NCBI RefSeq assembly: GCF_954871325.1
Contig: NC_088775.1
Span: 89,505,561-89,569,560, forward strand
DNA from: Gordionus sp. m RMFG-2023
Lineage: Eukaryota > Nematomorpha > Gordioida > Chordodea > Parachordodidae
Length of the DNA stretch: 64,000 nucleotides
Direction of reading: 5' to 3'
Within the stretch, counting starts at the first letter, position 1. Each line of letters starts with the position of its first letter. The translations under genes were made by a program, and so were the position numbers. Below the pieces are notes generated by a model. The model made no database searches and had not been told where the DNA came from. It worked only from the letters and a program-made list of their open reading frames with translations. Positions 1 through 11,000 of this stretch are shown piece by piece.

Positions 1-1622
1 GATGTTGTCAATTTCCAGGTTCTTCCGTAAAATGGTATACCTATTACCATAATATTCTGATTTAGACCAACCTTTTTCCATTCGTCAACCGAACCTTTCT
101 AAATATTACGAAAATAAATTCGTTAATTGTTTTTTAAGGCAAAATATTAATACAGTTGTATAGACTCCGGTCCCCAAAAGTGGAGAATTATGACCGGTTT
201 GAGATTCCCAACCTGCTGAATGATAGTCATAGGTCATAATAGCTGCATAATCTAAATACCTGAAATAGTGATGCATCAAATAATATAATTTAGAAAGTTT
301 AAGTATAATATATATATATTTTTTTTAAATATTTCTAAAAGTTAGAGCGATAAAACATTTATAAAAAATAAATGACTTGTTCATAGCGCTAGTATCAAAT
401 CCTCCGAAATTTTGATTCCCGGCTGGTACAGCAGACATTACTATTTTACTGGGAAACGCTGCTCTAAGATTCTTTTATATATATTATTTCATTTTAAAAA
501 AAATTCATATTTTGTTTGTTTTGTCTATTTATAATTGTAATTAAATTCTATAGTAATTTTTCATCTGTTGTTAGGATCTAATCAAAAATTATTTTTACAT
601 CTGACATTATTTTTTATTTTAAAAAATCACAATATGCGTCTATTTTTTAAAAAAAATTAAATTAGCTCTAGTAACAAATATTTTTTTTTTCCTGTTTTTT
701 TAAAACCTTTAAAATGTTGGCGTATGTAGTCTTTTCGGTAGAACTTATAGGATACTCCCAGTCTACATCGATACCATCTAAATTGTATGTTGAATCTAGC
801 GTCACGCAACTGCTTACGAATTTGCTTAACGCACTTGACGAAGCCAAGTAACTTAAATTATATCCATATTAAGAATAAGTAATTTATAAAGTATATAACA
901 TTTTCAAAAAAAAAATAAATATTATATAGATATTTCAATGATAACCCGCATCAAAAATAATGATATCGTTTAATAAGGTGGTCACCAATCTTAACGTGAG
1001 TTGAATTCAAAATTTTTGTTTAATGATTTACCCAAACATATAGGTATATGAGGCACCTCCAATGCTAGGCACTATCTTGAGATTTGGATGTTGATTTTTA
1101 AAGTCCTTCAACTTCTGAAAATCGGCTAAAAAAATATGAAAAATATTCATCAATGGTCATAAATCTCCTATTTGATTATCAAAATATACGCTCAGGTCTA
1201 AGTTATATAATTCAAAGTTTAATAGGTTTAAATACAATGACTTCTTTGGATAAGATTTGAAAGGATCAAAACTGTACAAACACTTTTAAGAACTTCAAAA
1301 AAAATGATTATGAACAAAATTATATTAAAAAATATTTTTTACAGGCGCTATAACTCACGCTACCATCTTGATTGATACCGACAAAAGCATAGAGTAAATG
1401 GGTGATTGAATTAGCATCTACCGTTGACAAATCCAGAGGCCAGTTTGGCACGTATCCTATTATCACACCACCTAAAAATTAAATTATTAAATATATAATT
1501 AAAATTACATTTATTATATAACAAAATTCTAAAATTATTTTACTTTCTATAAATGTCGGTATCGTTATTAAGCATACAAGAGCCGTCAATGAGAGAAAAG
1601 TTTTCGAAGGTTGGAAAAACAT
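1..1622 (-). CDS. GH18 chitinase, copy A (3' part beyond the window edge)
   Basis: Secreted endochitinase of glycoside hydrolase family 18. It would hydrolyse beta-1,4-linked N-acetylglucosamine in cuticle, peritrophic matrix or food chitin. Exons on the minus strand, by splice signal and phase: 1544-1622, 1343-1471, 1236-1271, 1032-1125, 707-851, 377-471, 154-259, and 98 to beyond position 1. All junction phases agree with copy B. The first exon starts with ATG at 1622 and encodes a signal peptide (MFFQPSKTFLSLTALVCLI). Exon 5 carries the GH18 catalytic motif DGIDVDWEYP with the acid/base glutamate. No lesion is seen in the visible part, so it may be functional. The acceptor of exon 7 reads CAG/GTATTTAG and gives Lys-Tyr where copy B has Asn-Tyr. 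Catalytic C-terminus, linker and chitin-binding domain must lie left of the window. The 36-nt exon 3 is the least certain part of the model. Confidence 0.85.
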
Positions 1623-1668
1623 TATGTTTTAAATATTATAAGAAATGTTAAAATTACCAATTTAAATA

Positions 1669-1677
1669 ATATATAAA
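1669..1677 (-). promoter_or_regulatory. TATA-like box upstream of chitinase copy A
   Basis: On the minus strand TTTATATAT lies about 50 bases upstream of the start codon, and the same motif precedes copy B. In such AT-rich DNA a TATA match is weak evidence on its own; conservation in both copies is the only support, and the copies are recent duplicates. Confidence 0.25.
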
Positions 1678-2286
1678 ACCCTTACTCTTTTTTGGGGTGG
1701 TTTTTATAGTAATTTTTTAAACGAATATAGATGTTAAAAAAATCTCTACTTTTTTTTTTATATAGTTATTAATAGGAAATTATTTATTCAGTTGGTTCTT
1801 TTGATAAATATTTTACCATTTCATATAATAATATTTTAAAAATAGATACCAAATTTATTTCATCTCTAAAATTTTATGTTCAATAAAAATTTTTTTATTC
1901 TTTTAGGTTATTAGAACGTATATCGATAAAAATTATATTGAATTCCCCAAAAGAGGATACTTTCATATCTTTACAACTCCTTTCTATTCTATAGAAGTAC
2001 ACCATTTTCTCTTCCTATTCCCTGATATAGGGAGGCCCAAACTCCTGGCTCCTCATTCATTCTTACCGAATTGAAATGCCACCTTCACCCTCTCCCCTTC
2101 AATTATTTGTTCAGGTTTTATCGAAAAATAAGTAAAATAACCTATTTTTAGTAAAAAAATTTTGTTTTAAACATCCTAAAATAGAAAAATTATATAACGA
2201 AAAGAACAATCTGGAATTTAAAAAAATCGATTAACTACACCTGTTGCAGAATTGATAGATGGGTGCCATTTTCCATAGATATCCCT

Positions 2287-2600
2287 TGTATAATCAAAGG
2301 TGCGCACATATTGAGCGTTGCAAGCGCAAATAAAGCATTTCAAATGACCGCGTGCAAATTGGTAAAATTACCGTTTGGCGTTAGCAACCATTTTAAAAAA
2401 AACGCAAACAGGTTTGCTTTTCCATTACTCATTTTATTCTTCGCTTTGTAATATCAAATGTATAATATAAATAACTTACTTATATCCAAAGAAATATTTA
2501 GAAATTAAAGAAATAAGAAGGCAGACGATAATAAAATTTTCAAAGACAAAATCCTCTTTTTTTAAAAACTTATGCAAAATTTTGGATTAGAATTAGTGAT
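2287..2600. repeat. Dispersed repeat upstream of chitinase A (related to 12295-12603 and 41216-41486)
   Basis: The part from about 2395 to 2590 (from ACGCAAACAGGTTTGCTTTT to the AAATTTTG region) recurs at 12400-12603, as expected for the duplicated block, and again at 41217-41422, where it sits inside a MITE. The left end, GGTGCGCACATATTGAGCG, resembles the inverted end GCTCAATTTGTGCGC of the 41-kb copy. It is therefore probably a non-autonomous DNA transposon that was in the chitinase upstream region before the duplication. Confidence 0.55.
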
Positions 2601-2965
2601 CTGCATCGGGCCAATTTTTCAAGCCCGGCTCGACCCGAAATTATTTTTAAAATGATTTTGCCGGCCCGGCCCGAACCCAATTTTTAAAAAAATTAACCGG
2701 CCCGGCCCGAATTTATTTAAATATAGAAATTAATTTTTATGACTACTCAAAATAAAAGTCATATGTTATATGGCGTTTAGTTTCAATAAATAAAATCAAA
2801 AATTTTTATTTTACATAAAAAATTCAATATAAAATTGATAAATTTAGATATATTTTAAAAAAATTCCAAAATCCGACCCGACCCAACCCCGGCCCGGCCC
2901 GAACCCGATTATTTTAAGCCGGGCCGGACTCGGGCCGGGTACGGGCTGGGCCTAACTTTGCAGAT
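2597..2965. mobile_element. GC-rich MITE (GGCCCGG family), inserted only in copy A
   Basis: The ends are imperfect inverted repeats (TGATCTGCA ... TGCAGAT) followed inward by runs of CCCGGCCCG-type sequence on both sides and an AT-rich core. The flanks agtgree only approximately as a duplicated target (AGAATTAG / ATAATTAG). The homologous position in copy B, near 12595, lacks it. Related copies lie at 20268-20415, 37960-38154, 38690-38805 and 42477-42725. Confidence 0.6.
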
Positions 2966-3699
2966 ATAATTAGAATATAAATACAAATATATTTCCCGAA
3001 AAAAGTATTTGAATATAAATAGAAATAATTTGTGATTATTTTATTTGCGACTGGATTTTTATATAGTAATACTTATTAAAAAAAATATATATTATTGTAC
3101 CATTTTTTAAAAAAAATCAAAATAATTATATGTAAATATCATCATATCACAAAATGTTCCAACCATATTTTATCTGCAGTCATAAAAACAATATAAACAG
3201 AGACATGGGACTTTGAGTAAGTTTATGGAGTTGAACCGGAGAGTGTATTAATAATAAATTTTATCTCATTGATGGATGAATCAGAAATATTTCTATCTTA
3301 TGATCAATTAAGATTTTTTACATGGAAACAATGTTTCATATTAGCACCCCAAATAACATTATCCACCCGAGCTCCTGTTAGTCAGCATTGCTATTCACCC
3401 CCCTCCCGTGTGAAGGTAGGAAATGGATTTTAGGGAGGAGCAAAGAAATAAAAAAAAGGAATAAATAAAAGAAGGAAGGAAGAAATAGAAAAAAGAGACA
3501 AAGATATGAATTGTAAGAAAATATAACAATTGTGTATACCTCAAGACTTGCCGATTATCGTATTCCAACACATAAGCATTAGTAACAATATTTAAAAAAA
3601 TTGTAGAGATTTAAGATATTTTAAAAATTGAGAGGGATCTAAGATTTGTAAGCATTAACTGGGTATATCACCGTAATGTTGCCTTTTATTTGAAAGTGT

Positions 3700-3990
3700 T
3701 GTTGCCATATGGTTTTGCTCGATGTGGTGTCGTTTTTGATGATGATGCTGTTTCCTTCCTTATAGTTTGCCGTAAATAACCTGAAATAAGGCGTGTTAAT
3801 TGAAAGTATAAAACAGAATTTACTGATGATGAAGGTATCGTATCTTTGATGGATTTGCTCGATGTCGTGTTGTTTTTGATGATGATGTGATTTCCTTGCT
3901 CCTAGTTTAACGTAAATAACCTGAAATAATGCGTGTAAATTAAAAGTATAAATAAAAAGTCTATAAAAATTTACTGTTAAAAATTTACCT
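3700..3990. repeat. 140-bp tandem doubling, copy A only
   Basis: Two units share TTTGCTCGATGT (3713 and 3853) and downstream blocks such as GTAAATAACCTGAAATAA; period about 140. The equivalent region of copy B (13370-13470) has a single shortened unit, so copy number changed after the large duplication. A second local doubling (CCATTGCCTA(A/T)GAGATATCC at about 3993 and 4346) is present in both copies. Confidence 0.7.
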
Positions 3991-4799
3991 TCCATTGCCT
4001 AAGAGATATCCTTAAAAAAACTTAATTAATATATGTATTTATTATGTTAAATGTAGGGAAGGCAATAAAACAGTATCTTCATGACAACAATTTTTAAATT
4101 TTCCATGAAATGGTTTTTCAGAAAAAAATTAATAGCGTTAAAAAATATAATCAAAATAAGAAATTTATATAGGTCTTAGAGACTATAAAAATTTAGTGTT
4201 AAGGATGTTAAAGCAATAATACATTGCTCTTGATTTTCAGTACTACTACAATTTGATTGTTGATATTCAGTATCTTCTTGTTGGATGGTATCTTGTGCAG
4301 GAATCTAAAAATATAATAAAATAGTAATTAAATTAAAAAATTTAATTTCCATTGCCTATGAGATATCCCCCAAAAAATATTTATGTATTAATTGTGTAAA
4401 ATTGTATAGTGTAATATTAATATAAGATTGTGTGTCTATAATATATCAGTCTAGTATATATATATATATATATGATGATGTATAAGATGTTAATGGTTTT
4501 ATATGGTAATGGATAGTGAATAAGTGATATGATATGATTCTATGATGATTTTTATTGGACGAATATTTTTCAAAAGAATATCATTGGCTATTAAGTTGTG
4601 AAAAATTTTAAAATATAAGTTTGAATTTTTAAATAGCTACAAACTTTGAATTGTATCTTCTATTTGATTAATTTTGCTAGATTAAGAAGAAAAAAAATTT
4701 ATTTTGCCAGATTAAGAAAAAATCTTTGCTGGGATACGAACCTAAGTCCATCAGATTTGTATATGTATAGAATATTATAAAACATCTAGTGTTGCTAAA

Positions 4800-4965
4800 A
4801 AGTCGAGTTCTTACGACTTACGACTCGAGTCGTAGTCGTAAAAAATGGCTCCAACTCAAGCCTATCAAGGAGCCGCATGAGCCGACTCCCATAGTCGGCG
4901 CATGTAGTCGGCTCGCTTAGTCGACTCATGAAGTAGGCTCGTGAAAGTCGACTCGCTGGCTCATT
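4800..4965. repeat. CG-rich cluster of short GTCGACTC / GTCGGCTC repeats
   Basis: Within about 160 bases the sequence repeats AGTCGACTC, AGTCGGCTC, ACTCGAGTCG and related words, in contrast with the AT-rich surroundings. It begins near GTGTTGCTAAAAAGTCG, which recalls the ends of hAT MITEs in this window. It may be the subterminal region of a DNA transposon. No opposite end was found. The neighbouring stretch 4590-4800 holds nothing recognisable. Confidence 0.4.
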
Positions 4966-5162
4966 TTTTTTGTTTTTTTATAAAATCTGATAAATTGCTA
5001 AATTTTGGGTTACTGATTTATGTGAACAAAATTATAATAAGAATATTCATGTCGTATCTAAAAATGGCTCAGGACCCGAATTCGTCTTCAGTGATTATAT
5101 ACCTGATTTTTATAACACAAAAATATAAAAATATAATTTATATTTGTAAAGATGTTAAATTA

Positions 5163-5530
5163 AAATTTCAGTGAAGATGTAGCCTAGATAAGTGACAATT
5201 GTCATAATCGTTGTTTTTAAAGTTTTTTAAATTTTTTTTGACGTAAATGGGCTAAAATAAGTATTGTTAACATGTTTAAAAAATTTTAGTGAAGATGTAC
5301 CATTGATAAGTGACAATTGTCATAATCGTTGTTTTTAAAGTTTTTTAAATTTTTTTTGACGTAAATGGGCTAAAATAGGTATTGCTAACATGTTTAAAAA
5401 ATTTTTTAGTGAAGATGTACCATTGATAAGTGACAATTGTCATAATCGTTGTTTTTAAAGTTTTTTAAATTTTTTTTGACGTAAATGGGCTAAAATAAGT
5501 ATTGCTAACATCTTAAAATAAAACTTCAGT
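5163..5530. repeat. Tandem repeat, three units of about 120 bp
   Basis: GTGAAGATGTA begins units at 5171, 5289 and 5409, and a diverged GTGAAAATGTA follows at 5529, giving periods of 118-120. Each unit carries the palindrome GACAATTGTC and the words TTTTTTTGACGTAAATGGGC and TTGTTTTTAAAG. Units 2 and 3 are nearly identical, which points to recent expansion. It is too short to call a satellite array. Confidence 0.85.
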
Positions 5531-5932
5531 GAAAATGTATTCTAGATACAGGGTTTCCCATTCAAAAAAGGAAAAGTCCCAATCAAAAAAGAAAAATCGT
5601 AGTTTTTTTTAAATTTTTTGTCAATTTTTCTTAAACTTTTATTTATTTTTGTTATTCCTTCTTAATTTTTTTCTAAATTTTTGCGATTTCTTTACGTTTT
5701 TTTTCTTATTGTATCTTTTCTCAATTTGTTTCTAACTTTTAGCGATTTTCTTTACTTTTATTTTTCTTACTATATCTTCTCTCAATTTATTTTTCTTCTA
5801 ATTTTGATAATTCTTTTGTATTTTTAAAAATAATTTATAAATTTAGGTCCATTACGTTATGATTGTAGTACATTATTTTTATTAGCGAAATTATATGCTT
5901 ATCAATTCATATGCCTTCCAAGGGCCAGATCT
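5531..5932. other. T-rich intergenic stretch, no gene seen
   Basis: Long T runs with imperfect repeats of a TTTCTTACTTTT / TTGTATCTTTTCTCAATTT type. The start (CCCATTCAAAAAAGGAAAAG) resembles 43935-43955, so it may belong to a dispersed repeat. No open frame of note on either strand. Confidence 0.4.
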
Positions 5933-6715
5933 TTTGCTGTATAATGGAGTCAAAGGCTTGACTTAAATCAATAAGGCAAATATGGTGGACTTATGCATTC
6001 TAGCTTTTTCCAGAATAACCTTAAGCGCCATAGTTAGTTCCGTCGTGTTTCTACCTTTCCTATAAAATGTGATGGCGTTTGAGAGGTTCCTATCGATGAT
6101 TGGTCTGATCCTGACTGCTATAATATACGTGAACATTTTTAGGGTAACCGGGATAAGTGCACTACCTCTGTAGTCCTTCGGGCTAGTCGGGTTCTTAGGG
6201 GAAATTAAGTATTATCGAGGTAATCCATTCCTCTGGGAAGTTGCCCATATTCCATATCTCATTAAAAAGAGGAAGCAGTAGACTAGAACTATCAGCATAT
6301 ATCTTCCAGAGTTCCGCAAAGATCCCATTAAAATAAAGAATTTTGATGGTTGATCTGAAATGAAAAACTCGGCTTAAATTATTTATAAAATTTTTTTAAA
6401 AAAATAAAATATATTTTTTCCATTTTTTTAAGGAGAAGTTCTAAGTAACGTTTTGAGTCACCGTTACTTAAAAACAAGAAACGCGTTACATCTTATTCCT
6501 TATATTTTGAAGCAAGTAACGAATGATCTCGTCAAAAAAAAGGCAACGCTATCAGATAACGACGTTATTTTACAACTCAAATTAGATAATGATAAATGAA
6601 TTAAATAAAGATTTTAAATAAGTAATTATATAATAGATGGCGCTCAATTATTTGATGACAAAAAAAATGAATATTCTAGTTACATTTAAGATTCATTAAT
6701 TTTTTTTTTATTTTA
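5933..6715 (-). mobile_element. LINE reverse-transcriptase fragment plus non-coding tail
   Basis: Aligns with 31551-32345 in the same orientation. About 5933-6365 encodes, on the minus strand, the fingers region of a non-LTR reverse transcriptase (NGIFAELWKIYAD, then WNMGNFPEEWIT, later frames matching DYRGIALIPVALKMF of the other copy). It is broken by frameshifts and stops. The remainder (6366-6715) is non-coding and shared with 31995-32345. Because the same joint recurs, the repeat was probably already chimeric before it spread. Confidence 0.75.
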
Positions 6716-7315
6716 TATCATTATATGCCGTACCTTTAATTGCATGTTTCAATGTTACGGAATTTACATAGACCCCTTTACCTCCATGAGGATAGGATGT
6801 ACCCAGCAACCCGTTGATTTCGGATAAGATGATGATACCTCAAATATACTTCTTTTTTTCAACCCTAGTAAGTGACCATGCCACCATCCACAATCCCACC
6901 CCACTCTCATAATTCTTAAAAAAATACATTTGCCATAATTGCAAATTCCTAATTTAAAAAAAATACATATAGATTTACACCAAAATTGGTTGTTTAAAAG
7001 CTCGCTATTAGAATTTTCTGAGCGCTTTTTTGGGCGGAGATTTTTTTAAGCGGTTATCAGCTGTAATAAATATAATTATAATACAAATAAATTGTAATCG
7101 ATATATATATATCTAAAATGTAACTCGTTACTTTAAAAAAAAAAGTACTAAATATATTATATATTATATATAAATATTCTTATTTATTTATTTATTTTAT
7201 TAAATATATATAATAAAAAATAAAAATTATATACAAAAATTAATAATATATTATATAAGATTAGTTTCTTTTTTATAATAATTTTTTAAACAAACAAATG
7301 ATTTTCAAAAATTTT
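6716..7315. other. AT-rich intergenic, no gene seen
   Basis: Contains CCCTTTACCTCCATGAGGATAGG and short TA-rich stretches, and ends in a TATA-rich run around 7145-7260. No reading frame, RNA gene or repeat that I recognise. Confidence 0.4.
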
Positions 7316-7425
7316 ACTGCTCGTTTTGAGCCGATTAAAAACGGCTAACTCAATATTTCAGCCAGAAAAATTTTGCCTAAACCTCTAGATTTCGATAATA
7401 TATGTCTAGCTAGACCTTTGTTCAG
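7316..7425. mobile_element. hAT MITE (TAGTGTTG family), left-half fragment
   Basis: CTCGTTTTGAGCCGATTAAA, then ACGGCTAACTCAATATTTCA, CAGCCAGAAAAATTTTGCC and a CTCTAGATTTCG block match the interior of the intact MITEs of this window. The outer left end and the right half are missing. Confidence 0.6.
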
Positions 7426-7833
7426 TATTCTTTCTTAATTTTTATTTAGCTTTAACCCTTTCCCTTTTTGTTTTTATGTCATGTTATTTTTTATAATTAA
7501 GGTGAAGCATGCTCTAAAGTATGATAGTAAAATTATTTTATTTATGTTTGCATAAATTCTGATTATTATTTTCACTTCTTTCTATTCCAATCTATTCTTC
7601 AATAGTAATCTAAATCATGCTTATACTAAAATTATACAATGAAATTTATTTTTTAATATAATATGAACCCTCATTACTGTGACCTCTCCTGACTAAAGTA
7701 TTCCATATAACGAAAAATATTCTGATTTTTAAGCTTCGTAGATTGATTGTAAATAAATTAATTAGGCTTGATTAGACGGAAATGGTAAATTTTAAAATCA
7801 TAAATCTATTTGATATAATTTTTCCCATTTAAC

Positions 7834-7935
7834 AATCTAATAATATAGTTTAATATAATTTTTCCCGCTATAAATCTAATATTGTAAATCTAATAATATA
7901 GTTTAATATAATTTTTCCCGCTATCAATCTAATAT
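7834..7935. repeat. 53-bp direct repeat near the chitinase B 3' end
   Basis: AATCTAATAATATAGTTTAA starts at 7834 and 7887 and is followed both times by TATAATTTTTCCCGCTAT. It lies just past the predicted end of the chitinase transcript. The stretch 7426-7833 before it is plain AT-rich DNA with nothing recognised. Confidence 0.75.
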
Positions 7936-7948
7936 TGCCACAATGAAT

Positions 7949-7954
7949 TTTATT
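7949..7954 (-). terminator. Poly(A) signal AATAAA for chitinase copy B
   Basis: AATAAA on the minus strand lies about 60 bases past the TAA stop at 8015-8017, a usual distance. AT-richness makes chance matches common. Confidence 0.5.
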
Positions 7955-8014
7955 TTTTTTTAAATCAAATATAATATAATTTAATTGTCCCAAAATAAGC
8001 CATGTATAGCTTTT

Positions 8015-11000
8015 TTAACATGGTTTGCAATTGTAGTTGTATGGATAATCACATACCTGGATATTAGGATTAAAGATGGTGCCTGGTGCGCATGGCATAA
8101 CAACTTGATTTGCTCCAGGCTGACAATTAACATATTTGCTTTTTGAAAAATAAATAGAAATTTAAAAATAATAACAATATTATTTATTTTGTTAGATTCT
8201 GCGAAATTATAAGCAATTACTGTAATATAATTATAAAATAGTAATAAATATTAGTGTTTCGATAACGATATAATCTATTAAACCGCAATTATTTTTGAGA
8301 AATATAACATAAATATTCATCCTAAAGGAAAAGTTATTTTAATAAAATTCAACCTGCAATCAGGTGGATAAGCCGCCAAGACGGGTCCCGCTTTTTGACA
8401 AATTTGGCTAGGGTTACTAACACATCCACTACTTCCACTGGTAGTTGTAGTCTTTGAAGTACTAGGTGTAGTAGTTTTCGAAGTACTTCCAGAACTGCTA
8501 GATCGCGTGGTAGTCTTGGTTGTTGAATTTGTGCTTTGTTTGGTGGTTGTGCTTCCGCCCCCACTGCACCCTTGCATGGAATTGCTAATGGCGCGAATCA
8601 AACTCTTACTAGAATCTTGAGCTAATTCCCATATCATTACTCCCGCCATGTTATTCTGGCAGGCCCATTGAACCTATCATCAAAATAATGCAATAAGTCC
8701 CTCAGATGACTCAATTATTCTATCGCTAAAGATCCGGGGGGGCCGAACTTGGATGGACCCGTTTTAATCGGAACTTTATTTCAAAATTTAACTTGAAAAC
8801 TTGCTAAAAATTTTATTTAGTGATAATTTCATAGGGTAACAATATCGGCAAATATTCCTATATTTAAAAAAACAAAATACCAATTACTTTCTTATTCTAG
8901 TGTTTAGTATTTAATTGAAATAATTTATAAATTTTTTTTCTTTTAAATATAAATCATAATTTATTTAAATTATTGGTCTATAGGTTTGATTATTATTATC
9001 GAATAAGATGATTCCTTATTCGTAATCGAGCCAATATAAAAACATCTTTCGATTTGGTTAAATTCTTTTAAGAAAATGATTAAATTTTTATTAAAAAAAA
9101 TGATTTATGTAGATGTGGAAAAATAGAGAGTTTCGCAAGGAACATGCTGAATTCTTTATGAATAATTTAGAATATTTATGAATAATTTCGAAAATTAAAA
9201 ATTATTACGATTAATTCGATTAAAATTTAAAAAAACTATACGACAGTTAATATATATTACCCTTATTCGTATTCAATTGGAAAATTTGAAAATAGAATAA
9301 TTTATTTTTAGGTATACAATTATATATATAGTAGCACCTATATGTTTTCTTACGCTCACAGTTGCAAGGAATGGTGTTTTACTTTTTAAAAAATTATTTA
9401 TACTAAAATAATAATGACTGTACTTTGTTAGTGACACTTTTTTCGTTATCGTAGCTAAGCCATTCGGATCCACTGACTGCATAAGGCACTTCTGCTGAAT
9501 CATCCCAATGTTCTTGCCAAGTTCGGCTTTGTATCTTATCAGTGGATAATTGAAAATTACGAAGAAGTTAGTTATCAATATTATTTTAAAAATAATATTG
9601 ACTTATTAAGCAAATTATATATTGTTAGTTCATTTATAAATGTATATAACCTTAATTTATTTATCAACTATTATCTTTTATTTAAGTATAATATTGCAAC
9701 AAAAAGCCATGTCGGGCGATATAAAATTACTCATGACAGTTTGAGGTAGATATTTAGGAACTCAGCGCCTATTCCATGTGAACAGGTTTTAACATTTATT
9801 AACAATTAAACTGCCTTTCTGTTTAAGTTTCACTTTATAAAAAAAAGGAAGTTGATTTGGAGAGTAATATATTATAATGTTCATGAGGGGCTCTAACTTG
9901 AGTATAGGTTAAAACTCCATCCTCCCCAGAGCCATATCCGGATGCAGGTGCACCAACATTGGTATTGGATGTTGTCAATTTCCAGGTTCTTCCGTAAAAT
10001 GGTATACCTATTACCATAATATTCTGATTTAGACCAACCTTTTTCCATTCGTCAACCGAACCTTTCTAAATATTACGAAAATAAATTCGTTAATTGTTTT
10101 TTAAGGCAAAATATTAATACAGTTGTATAGACTCCGGTCCCCAAAAGTGGAGAATTATGACCGGTTTGAGATTCCCAACCTGCTGAATGATAGTCATAGG
10201 TCATAATAGCTGCATAATCTAAATAACTGATATAGTGATGCATCAAATAATATAATTTAGAAAGTTTAAGTATAATATATATATATTTTTTAAATATTTC
10301 TAAAAGTTAGAGCGATAAAACATTTATAAAAAATAAATGACTTGTTCATAGCGCTAGTATCAAATCCTCCGAAATTTTGATTCCCGGCTGGCACAGCAGA
10401 CATTACTATTTTACTGGGAAACGCTGCTCTAAGATTCTTTTATATATATTATTTCATTTTAAAAAAAATTCATATTTTGTTTGTTTTGTCTATTTATAAT
10501 TGTAATTAAATTCTATAGTAATTTTTCATCTGTTGTTAGGATCTAATCAAAAATTATTTTTACATCTGACATTATTTTTTATTTTAAAAAATCACAATAT
10601 GCGTCTATTTTTTAAAAAAAATTAAATTAGCTCTAGTAACAAATATTTTTTTTTTCCTGTTTTTTTAAAACCTTTAAAATGTTGGCGTATGTAGTCTTTT
10701 CGGTAGAACTTATAGGATACTCCCAGTCTACATCGATACCATCTAAATTGTATGTTGAATCTAGCGTCACGCAACTGCTCACGAATTTGCTTAACGCACT
10801 TGACGAAGCCAAGTAACTTAAATTTATAAAGTATATAACATTTTCAAAAAAAAAATAAATATTATGTAGATATTTCAATGATAACCCGCATCAAAAATAA
10901 TGATATTGTTTAATAAGGTGGTCACCAATCTTAACGTGAATTAAATTTAAAAAAATTTTTGTTTAATGATTTACCCAAACATATAGGTATATGAGGCACC

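Larger units (their letters stand above)
1..4590. repeat. Duplicated block, copy A side
   Basis: This stretch aligns along its whole length with about 9967-14400 in the same orientation (offset near 9.97 kb at the left end). It contains chitinase exons 1-8 and roughly 3 kb of 5' flank. Similarity is high in exons and introns and falls off around 4590, after a shared segment near 4548-4585. Differences include a GC-rich MITE at 2597-2965 present only here, a 140-bp tandem doubling at 3700-3990 present once in the other copy, and small indels in homopolymers. The flank from 1680 to 4590 holds no open frame that is kept in both copies, so I see no gene there. Confidence 0.9.

Noticed and set aside
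5163-5530. CRISPR-like array
   Set aside because: Whole 120-bp units repeat with no unique spacers, in a eukaryotic context.
8349-8564. 71-codon minus-strand frame
   Set aside because: Shifted shadow of the Ser/Thr linker and chitin-binding exon of chitinase B.
9273-9578. 101-codon minus-strand frame
   Set aside because: It covers chitinase exon 9 in the wrong frame; the correct frame (WDDSAEVPYAVSG) is bounded by splice sites.
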